This document shows, piece after piece, positions 50,262 through 60,926 of a stretch of 64,000 nucleotides of DNA (its first letter is position 1; each line of letters opens with the position of its first letter). This DNA comes from Tetrahymena elliotti 4EA (Eukaryota > Ciliophora > Oligohymenophorea > Hymenostomatida > Tetrahymenidae). The position numbers and the translations under genes were made by a program. The stretch lies in contig JH720299.1 of assembly GCA_000231825.2 (NCBI GenBank), forward strand, positions 1,476,675-1,540,674, read 5' to 3'. The notes below the pieces were generated by a model. The model was not told where the DNA came from, searched no databases, and saw nothing but the letters and a program-made list of their open reading frames with translations.

Positions 50262-53200
50262 TCAGTTTTTATTCTATATTTTAGGGTGGCATGATCCATA
50301 TTTATCGAATATTGGCTTTCTTCTTTGTCCATTGATTAGGCATGCTCTAATTTTTTTTGAGTTCATACTTCTTCTTGGTTGCTTTTATTGTTTGATTTTT
50401 TTAATGATATTTGTAAAATTAAAAGTGGGGTAATAATACTAAAAGTTTTTTATTTTATCAAATAAATGCATTTCTAAATATTCCCAATCAAATTTTTAGA
50501 TGAAATCAATAATTTTCGATTATTTTAATTCAATAAATTCTGGTTAGTATATTCTTGGTTTTTCCTCTTTATTATCCGAAATATCTTTTTTTTCTAAGAT
50601 TTATGAATGAACAAGTAATAACTATTCAATATTTTTTTAATTCGGATAAAAACTTTAAAAAATATTTTCTTATTAAGTTAGAGTGCTTTTTCTTCTATCA
50701 GATCTTTTATTTTTTTGTTGATCTATTGTAGGAAATTTGCTAACCTGTTATTCAAATAGTTGTTTTCTTATATTTTCCTGGTTGCTAGATTTTTCTGAAT
50801 TTTCTAAAATTTAATTGGTTTGTTTGTTGTATTCATCTAATATATTTAATTATGATTATATTTGAATGCATTATTCTGCTAAAAGAAGTTTCTTTTAAGA
50901 ATTCGAAGTTGCTTAGAATTGACTAAGACTACACTTTTATTACTTTTGCCCCAAATTTTAGCATTTTATTTGTTAAAAATATCTCTGAGCTTTTATCTTT
51001 AAATTATTTGCTTCAGTATCAGAAGTATCTACATAATCAGAATAATCAATTGTGCTTGTTCGAAAATTTTTAATACTCGTAGCATTTGTGTTTTCTACAT
51101 AAATTGGTTAGATTAGCTCACAGCTTGGAATTAAATCTTCTGATTTAATAGTTTTTTTATTGTGCAAATCATCTTTGTAATAAGTTCTTCTCTTAATTCC
51201 TTCTCTATCATGAGAGTTTCCATTTATGTTTTTAGGTAATTATCTTAAGTTAGCCTATTTTTATGTAGCTTATAGCTTTCCCTCATTTATTTAACTTACA
51301 TCAAAAAGAATAATTTCCTCTGTATTAAAAACTTTGTTAGGGGCCACAAAAACTTTAGATAATTCACTTATTTCACTTTAATCATTTATCATTTGATCTG
51401 TTTGCCTTTAATTTTATATATTTTATGAACTCTTAAAGACACTTTCTAAATTTTCTTCTGGAATAGCACTAAATTCAAGATTATTGGATGAAAAAAATTT
51501 TTTTTATTTTATTTGATTGTCTTTGTCTGTTTGATGAATACCATTTTAAGATCCAGAATTTTATTCATAAGCATTGTGCTCATCTTATTATTGCTATTAT
51601 TCTGGATTAGAATGAACCAATCCATCAGAAATATTTATTGAAATTTTTCTGTCATCAAAAATATTTTAGAATTTTTTACTATTTAAAGTACTTTATTTCT
51701 ATGTATTCTTTATGAGTTAAAGCTATTCAATTGTTAATTCATCTAAAAATGAGCTTTCTAAACTTTCACTAAAGACTTAGTCATTTAAAATTTTATATGC
51801 ATCATTTATACAATAATCAATATTATTCAGAGCTTTGTATTTTTTACTCTTCCTTTATATTGATAATCTTTGTAAAATAGGTGTTGATCTGAATGTCTTA
51901 GAAGCTAATAATTAAGTAATCACAGTGAAATGAATTTTACTGCATTCTTAAATGAGATGCGAGCTGTCTCCACATGAAAAGCAAGAAGTTTTTATTAAAT
52001 TGTAGCTTTTTTTGAATAAAATAGCTTCTTTGATCATGCAGAATGTTTCATAATCATCATTACATTCTTAAATAATTTCAATAAATTTTAATCTTTCCAA
52101 CTTATAGACAATACAAAAATCAATAGCTCGAGCAGCAGCACTTCTGCTTCCTCCAGTAATAAATGATATTTCTCCAAAATAGCTTAATTTTTATAATCTT
52201 TTCACAAGTATTTGTCCTTCTTGTTTTTTTTATGAATTTTCTTAAACAATTTCTACTTCTCCTTTGACTAGATAAAATAAAGAACAATCATTAGCTTCAT
52301 CTTAGCGAAATATATACTCTCCAGGAGAAAATAGCATTTCTTTCATTATTGAAATAATTCTATTTTGTGATCTTAGTTGATTAATAAATGGTATATCTTT
52401 CAAGTACTTCCCTTTAACATTTTTCATCAGATCATTTTTTAGTTAGTCAGAAAGTTAATTAATAATCACTTATTCTTAATTTTTTTTGACTTCATTTGAT
52501 TTCTAATTAAAAAGATAAAAAATAAATCAGTAAATTAATAATAACCAATTATTAATTATCCTGGCAAATTTAATAAACTTTTTTTTCTGAAAATAAATGA
52601 TATTATCTTTTTTTACTAAAACATATTTGATTGATAAATTATTTAATTAAATTTGGCTATTTTTGAATTATTTGCTTATTTTCAAATTACAAATTTCTTT
52701 TCCTTTTTCTTTAAATTTTAAGTTTTTGGAAATAGGATTATTTTTTTAATGAGTTTGCTTTTCTTTTACTTTTAATTTCTTGAAAGAAGCATTTATAAAT
52801 TATGTTAAGTTTTTTTGTTAATGATATAAAATACTAGCCAGCATCTTTTGTTTTACTTTAAAAATTCATAAGTAAGATGGATAATTCTAATAGGATGTGT
52901 TAAGTATTTTTCTTTTTGATAGGTTTTTATAAAAGAAAAATTAAAAACTGTCAAACCTTATAATAATACTTCAAATAGTTAGAAACTTTTGCTCTTAGTT
53001 CTGAGTCGACTTTTTCTTCACGCATAAAATTATGAATAATTTACATGTTTTCTTTGTATGCTTTGTCTTCTTTTTCTGAGTTTTGTATAATTTTACCTAT
53101 CCTATTTAATGAATAAGCCCAAAAAAAACCTGTCACAAACATGGTTATTACTGTGAATGTCATTTCAGCTGGATTCTGGGGTGTGATATACCCAACTGTT

Positions 53201-54531
53201 ATCATTGTTGCTGACAAAAAATAAAAAGAATAGATATATTTAATTAAAATGCTATTTTCTTCTACTAGACCTAATGCATGAAGCCAAGTGTCGCTTTTAC
53301 CTAAGTTAATTTCATAAATAGCTAAACCATACCAAAATAAACAAAAGATATGGCAAACGCAACCAATAATAAATACCAATCTCAAAAGATCAATTACATT
53401 TTTCATATTTTTTTAATAATTTAATACATAGGTTACCCTTTTGGAAATTTTAATAAATTCATATATCTTAAGTAGAATCAAGAAGTTAAAAATCATAAAA
53501 TATCTATGATCTAAATGGCTGCTTGTAATATGCATATACAAAGGTATGGTTCCTATTTGATCAAGTAAGAGCATTTGCTTAAAATACTGCTTTAGGATTA
53601 CAGATCTATCAATTATTAGCTTTCCTCTCACTATAACACCAGTGTTAAATTGAATTATAATATTTAAATTAATAATTATTATGCAAAATTCAAAGTAGGA
53701 CTCAAAAATGCATTCTTATAAGCCAAAAAAAACAATTAAACTAAAAATAAATATCAAAGAAATAATTATGAAAGCTATAAAACAATCCCATAAAAGTCTA
53801 CCTCCTGAGTATGGAGAAAAAATAGGTATCTTAGATATACATAAAGATAATTAATTTTTGATTACTTGGAACACATCGACCATCTTTAGCAATCTAGGAT
53901 ATTATTCAAGAGATCTAATTTTGCTGAACTAAGATGCTTTATCATTAATAAAATAATGTTAAATTTCAGTCATCCTTTTAAAAATCCTAAACTTGCTAAA
54001 CATCTTATTTTAAAGTTGCTTTAAAAGAATTATCGCATTCACCGACAAATACATTTTTGAGTTTTTATTCAGATCTTTCATTGAATAGCTAATAGAAAAA
54101 ATTCTTTGCTTAAGTTGATTTAATTATTCTACTTTATCTTAATTTATATGAATCCCTTCATTACTATTTAAAGATGATGATTTCTTGCTATCGCTACTCA
54201 TTTTACTTTGAGTAAAATCTACCTGTTTTCTACTCTTGTTACTTTATATCTTATTTATGGTAGTTAATTGGCTATTATTGAGACTGTGTGCCTAGCTATT
54301 TTCATTTATTTATTCCATATCTACAGATTCTCCTCTACGCATAGGTATGTCTAAAAATTCTTCCTAAGGTAAATATCTTGATTTGTTCCTCTTATGATGA
54401 TTATATGCCTCTTAATATGAGTCTAAAACACTTTCAGTTTTGTCTATAAAGTTAATTTTAGAAGAATTCTGCAATTAAAATATATTTTTTGATTTAGGAC
54501 TTTGATCCCTTGATTTACTCTCTTTTATCAT
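50262..54531 (-). CDS. Cyclic-nucleotide-binding K+-channel-like protein A, selectivity filter altered
   Basis: Two exons, 54531-52957 and 52502-50262, flank a 454-nt intron (phase 0, donor GTTTGA). The product has 1,271 residues. A polar N-terminus of about 250 residues leads to membrane segments, including FIAFIIISLIFIFSLIVFF. The S4-like helix has few regular positive charges. Next come the pore and the S6 helix (about 405-500). The filter reads T-V-G-Y-I-T-P at 445-451, whereas the tandem paralogue has T-V-G-Y-G-D-I-T-P, so Gly and Asp have been lost in frame. A cyclic-nucleotide-binding domain follows at about 560-670, with the cradle FGEISFITGGSRSAAARA. A CCHC zinc knuckle (C699, C702, H707, C712) comes right after it, then about 550 disordered residues. 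It belongs to the CNG/EAG-like superfamily. Without the filter Gly-Asp, normal K+ selectivity seems unlikely. It could be non-conducting, a modulatory subunit, or have altered selectivity. Confidence 0.85.
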
Positions 54532-55697
54532 CTTTTGTTTTTATAGTAATTCTTGCTTTCTATATAATAAATATCTAAACAAACTTTAATATAATTATAA
54601 AAGACTGAAACAAATAAGCAGATAAATCAAAGGGAAAAAACTATTAAATTGTTGCCTTCTTAAATATTTTTTATTCCTTATGAGAAAGCACACAGCAATA
54701 TTTTGATAATTTTCAAAAAGTAACATAAACAAGTTCTAATTTTTTATGTAATAATCCATTTTACTATCACTAACACTAACTATATTATCATATTTAAAAT
54801 CCAATAATAATTATTACTTTTCCTTTTCTTTTAGTTTTTAATTAATGAATGGATCAATTATTATCCCATAAATCATTTTTGAAAAAACTATATTTTTAAT
54901 TTTATTTTTTGATTTTTCATGCTTTTAAACAAGAAAAAAGAAGAAAAAAGGTAAAAAATATTTCAAACAATTTCAGATTAAATTATTTTATTAGACTCAA
55001 TTGTTTTTAATCAATTTGTATAAAATAAAAGCAATGCCCAATCGTCTGACGTTATTTAAAAATAAATTAGGGATTATTCATATTTTTCATGTGTGTAAAT
55101 TCAACAATAAATTTTAAAAATAGATAGTAACTGTTTTTATTTTTAAATAAGCAAATAATAAAAACTTTATTACTTTTCTTTCATTTTTTAATCCAAACAA
55201 AGAAATTTATTTTTTACTATAAATGAATGAAATATTATTAAAATTTGTTTAACAAATAATTTTTTTTTTCAAATTTAAAATAATTAATCTTAATAAAACA
55301 AATAAAAATAATTTAAAAATTAGATTATTTTAACAGCCTCAGAAGTAAGGTTAAATTTGATATTAAAAATATATAATTAATAACTTTTTTAGTGCTTAAA
55401 TAATCAACTAAATTTACTTAAAAAATTAAATAAAAACATTCATTTTTCAAACTAATTTTTTTATTTTTATAATTAATAATAAAAAATAATAGTTAAGTTG
55501 ATAAATTTAAGAGTATAATAATTTACTTTATTAAATATTAACATATATTGACTATTTTATATTTAGTAACTTACAGCGATTGACTATTAAATTAAAAAAA
55601 GATATTTGTTGAATAACAAATTATTTAGAATTTGAGGAAAAAAAAAATTAAATTTTAAAATTAAGAACATTTGTTTTTATCATTTGATAGCTATTTA
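54532..55697. other. Spacer between the two channel genes
   Basis: AT-rich upstream region of channel A and downstream region of channel B. No gene was recognised. Confidence 0.5.
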
Positions 55698-58600
55698 TCA
55701 ATGCTTTTCCTAATTTTATTTCTAAATGTTTTAAAATAACTCAATCAAATTTTTTTTTCTTCTAGGTTAGACTAAACATGTTCTTAAGGAGTGTTTACTC
55801 TTCAAATCTTTTTTAGATTATAAACTTTTTTTCATTTTTTAAATGACAAAACAGTAATTGTGTAAGGGATAGTAATACTTAAATAATTTAACTTTATCAA
55901 ATAAAATAAGTGATAGGTATTCCCACTCTATTTAGTTAAGATATTACATTAATTTATTTTATTCCTGAACAATAGGAGGTAACATAGTCTTGAAATTCAT
56001 ATTCTGTTAATCAATACATTTCATTTCATTTAATGTTGTTAGAAACTCTGACTATTATTCATAGTAATTAGATTTTTTAGCTTAAATTCCTTCCTCTACT
56101 TTACATTCAAAACTAGAGGGTATAGAAAAATCTGTAAATTCGTTAATTCTTTTTTTACATGGGTCATCTTTTAATTGCTTTATTTTGAGATGTTAAAAAT
56201 CTAAAATTGACTTTTTAATATTTTCCTCTAAACTATTTTATTTTTGTTTGTGATCCACAAATTAAACTGTTTTACCTTATTCGTCTGATATATTTATTGA
56301 TGATGGAGCTTTTTATACTTCATGCTAAAGAGATTTTCTAGGAGAAAAACTATTTTAAGCAGAATTATTTAAATTATGCTTTTAACTCTTTTTTATTTGT
56401 AAGGCTAAAGTCTTACTTTTTATTTAATTAAATAAATTCATTTTAGTAGTTTTACTAGTGTTACTTAAAGAACTAATACAATCACAGCTCTATCCATTTT
56501 CATTAAATTAATCACTCAAAGAATTATACATGTTGATTGAAGATTCCACCTTTTAGAATGGATATTAATTACTCTAAATGCAATCATGACTATTTATTTT
56601 ATTATCATTATTTTATATTATCTTTCCTGAATAAACACCATCATCTTATTTATAACTTATCTACCTTAGTAAGCTCTGTCTTTTATTATTATGTGCCCTT
56701 TATATTGATTAATTATTTTGTTTTACAGGAAATAATATTTATTTTAAATCACTTTCTAATTAAATCTTATCATCTGATTAAATTTGGATTTTGTTTTGAT
56801 CAAATTACAATTAATCATGACTACTATTTAAAATGTAAATTGGTTATTCTTCATTTTTCAAATACCTTTATTTATTTTCTGATGATATAATATCCTCATT
56901 ATTATTCACTTTGACTCCCTCAACAGATGATGCTTTAAATTTATGATTCACTTAGTCAACCACATGATACTAGTGCTAATCAATATCTTAATTAGGTTAA
57001 AAGTTTGAAGAATTCTACTTACAGCAACTATTTTCATCACTTAAATTAATATTTTCAACAACTGAGCATTCCTTATTTTAATGATGATCATAAATTACAT
57101 TATTTTATGAAATAACTTTTATTTCATCTTCTATTTAAAAATTAATTTAATTTGAACTATTTAGAGTTTTAGCTAAACTTTTTTTTATCAAAAGCTATTC
57201 GTTGCTATAAATGTCATCTTAAAACTCATCTTGGTTAATAAAATATTCATCTAAGTAATTGCTTTCTAAGCTTTAGCCTGAAATTTAATCATTAAAAAAC
57301 CTAATTGCAGAACTTAAACACAAATCAATGAGCTAAAGTGGGTTTGATTTTTTAGTTCTTCGATTATGCTTTTGATGATTGATGTGTGGAGTTGATTAGA
57401 AAGCTTTGACAGCTAATGTACTTTTAGATGCAGTAAAATGAATTCTAGGACAATCACTTATTAAGTGAGAATATGCATTACAAGAATAACATCTTGTTTT
57501 AGCCAAACTATAGTTATTCTTAAGAATTAGTGCTTCCTTCATCATACAAAATGTCTCATAGTCAAGTTAACTTTATTTAAGAATATCTAAAAATTTTTAT
57601 CTCTCAATCTTGTAAACAATGCAAAAATCTATAGCTCGAACAGAAGCACTTCTTCTGCATCCAGTTATGAAAGAAATTTCACCAAAGTAATTTTATTTTT
57701 ATAAATTTTTTATCAAGAATGGATTTTCTTTATTATTTTAATTTTCTAATTGAATTTAAACTTCTCCTTTGACCAAATAAAATAAAGAACAATCACTTAA
57801 ATCTTCTTAATGAAATATATACTCTCCAGGAGAAAATAAAACTTCATTCATTATTGAAATCAACTTATTCTTGGACTCCATCTAGGAAACAAAAGGAATA
57901 TTTTGAAGATATTTTCCTTTTACTTCTTTCATCAAATCATCCTTCAGTTATTCAGAAAGTTAATTTATAATTCTGTGTTCTTAACTTTTTTAGACTTCAT
58001 TAGTTTCCTTTAATTAAAAAAATAGTGAATTAACTAATTAATTAAAAGGTAATTAATTATTTAATAATCAGATAATCCATAGAAATAAAATAAATAATTA
58101 AGTTCGTTTTCAATATTTTTTACAGAATAATTTTTTTGATTCAATAAATCTAAAATTTCTAATTAAATTAATTTTTTATCACAAATAATTTTATGTTTCT
58201 AAAAATATAAACAATTTATTTCTTATTATTAAATCATTTATTTTTATTTCAATTTAAATGCCATAATTTTAAAAATTTTTAATAAAAAAGCTTTCATCTA
58301 ATTATTAAACTAAGGAAATTTCAATAAAAATAAAAAATCCTAATTTGTTGCCCAAACCAAATAAAAGTTGAGAAATTACAATATTAACTCTTTAAATCTA
58401 ATATTTTCAATTTTTATTTAGAATATTGAAAAAAATTTAATGTTTTCATTCAATTTTCAAATTTATTCTCAAAATTTTACACTATTCGATAGCTATTTTT
58501 TTTAAAATTTAAAAATAAATTCAAAAATTTACTCTATAGTAGTATTAAAGGTAATTAGAGACTTTAGCTCTAAGACCAGAATCAACACTTTCAATTCTCA

Positions 58601-60095
58601 TAAAATCATGAATGATTTACATGTTTTGTCTGTATGATTTTTCTTTCATTTCTGAATTGGATATTATTTTACCTATTCTGTTGAGAGAATATGCCCAAAA
58701 AAAGCCAGTTACAAACATAGTAATTATAGTGAAAACCATTTCAAGAGGATTTTGAGGTGTAATATCTCCATATCCTACTGTTATCATTGTTAAAGAAAGA
58801 AAATAAAAGGAATAAATGTATCTAATTAATATGCTTTTTTCATCTATCAAATTTTTATCATGGAGCCAGGTGTCTTTTTTACCAATGCTTGCTTCATAAG
58901 ATGCAATTCCATACCAAAATAAACAAAAAATATGGCAAATGCAAATAATAATAAAAACCAATCTGAGCAAATCTATTATATTTTTCATATTCTTCTAGTA
59001 ATTCAAGACATAGGTCACTCTTTCTTAAATTTTCCAGAATTCATACAATTTTGCAAGAAACAAAATATTTAATATCTAAAAATAATTATTCTCAAAATGG
59101 TAACTAATCATCTATAAATACAAAGGAATCATTCCAATTTAGTCTAAGATAATCATATTTTTCAGATACTATTTAGCTATTTGAATGCGATCTACAATTA
59201 ACTTTCCCTTTATAATAACTCCAGTGTTAAAATAGATGAGTATATTAAAATTCAGAGTAAAGAAACAGAATTTAAAGTAGGATTAATATTCTTATTCCTT
59301 AATGCCAAAGAAGACAATTAAACTAAGGATGAATATTACAGAAAGAATTAAAATACCAATAAAGCAATCCCAAATAAGCCTAATCCCACGATAAGGAGAG
59401 AATACCTAAATATTAGAGAGGTATTATGAGCATTATTAATTTATTTTTTCATAATAATAAACTATCTTTTATAAATAAACGAAGCTCTCTAGTTAACTAT
59501 TTCTATTAAAAATAGTAGAATTATCTGAAATAAATTTATGCTGTATTTCATTTAATCTACTTACTATTCTTAAATTATTACTTATTTTTTTTTGAAACTC
59601 CTTTATAATTAGCATAATCCTCACTGATTATTAGAGCTAATTAACCTTGCTGCAATTTTCATTCTAGCAAGTCAACCTTTTTTGAGTGTTTGCTTGAGAT
59701 TTCTCTTAAAGCAATTCTTCTTATTTGCCATTAATATTTCTAGTAAGAGAGGAGTTCTTGCTGGAAATTCTTTTGATATAGTTATTTGTACCATTTAATT
59801 CTTCTATTTAAATCAATTATAGATCGTTTCTACATTTGTATTTTTCTTGAAGTAAGCTTTGAACTTTGCTTGTGTCATTTATTTATTCCATATCTACTGA
59901 TTCACCTCTTTTCATTGGTATTTCTAAAAGATCTTAATCAAAATCTTACTATTAATTCTTGTTTCTTAAAAAATATATTGACTAGTCTTACAGTTTAGCC
60001 AAGCCTTGCTCATACCTATCAGAGAATTGTTAGTTCGATGCTATATTTCTTGTTTAACTCATTTCCATTTTATAAAATTCTTAACTTTCATCCAT
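55698..60095 (-). CDS. Cyclic-nucleotide-binding K+ channel B
   Basis: Two exons, 60095-58533 and 58007-55698, surround a 525-nt intron (phase 0, donor GTAAAT) at exactly the position of the intron in channel A. The product has 1,290 residues. The architecture matches protein A: polar N-terminus, membrane segments, pore with an intact K+ signature T-V-G-Y-G-D at 439-444, and S6. A C-linker-like helix region (NQLSEQLKDDLMKEVKGKYL) leads to a cyclic-nucleotide-binding domain (about 556-665, FGEISFITGCRRSASVRA). A CCHC zinc knuckle (C694, C697, H702, C707) and a long disordered tail follow. Both genes share a short final motif: WEYL..., then LFDK, then YYYP. The protein probably conducts K+ at the plasma or ciliary membrane under control of cAMP or cGMP. 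It arose together with channel A by tandem duplication, and their conserved core suggests both were maintained. Confidence 0.9.
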
Positions 60096-60926
60096 TTAAA
60101 AAAGAATTTATCTTCAAATTTAAAATTGAATTGTTTAATATGAAACAAAGGTTTGATTCTATTTTAATTATTTAATACAAAATAATAGAGGTATTGCTTA
60201 CTATTATTTTTTTTATTTCTAACAAGTAAAAACAATTCAGAATTTTTTTAGATTATTTTAAACAAAAAAAATTTTTTATAAGTCTTTTGAAGTAATTTAA
60301 AGATCATAGATAGAAACATCATTGTTGTTTTTTTATTTTTGTGCTTTTTGATTCAGCCTTACTATTTAGTATGTAATGCTTAACTACTAATATTTACAAT
60401 AATTTAAAATTTTCTGCAATATTTAAAATAATTTTTTAATAAAAAAAATCAATATTGTTAAAATCTAAAATATTTTATTTGTTAAACAAACTAACTTCTT
60501 AATTATTTAAAAAATAAATAGTTTTTAATTTAAATAACTACTTCAATTACAGAAAAAATATTAAATAATTTTTTAATATTTTTGAATTGTAACATTAGTT
60601 TTATGTAATATAAGAAGGATTCTGAAATAAATATAATTCTTATTGCAGTATAATATCAATGATGTATATCAATAAAAATAGACATCTAATAGATGTCAGT
60701 TATATTTAGGAACTTTTTAGTAGAAGTATCATAAACACAAAATATTTATAAAAAAAAAGGGGGAAAAAAAATCAAATCAAACAAAACTAAATTAAAAAAA
60801 ATAATTTTTTATTTAAAAAAAAATATTTAATTATTTTAAAATAAAATATTAAAATTGAATTAAAAAATCAGAAAATGTTTTTTACAGAACTTAATAAAAA
60901 AGTATGGATAAAATAATTAAAAAAAT
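60096..60926. other. Intergenic, no gene seen
   Basis: This lies downstream of the P-type ATPase and upstream of channel B. It was checked for the missing C-terminal helices of the ATPase and none was found. 60750-60850 is almost pure A/T with poly-A runs. Confidence 0.5.

Noticed and set aside
56537..56890. 117-residue plus-strand frame, and similar ones at 59786-59998 and 62744-62944
   Set aside because: Antisense to channel B (first two) and to the P-type ATPase (third); compositional.
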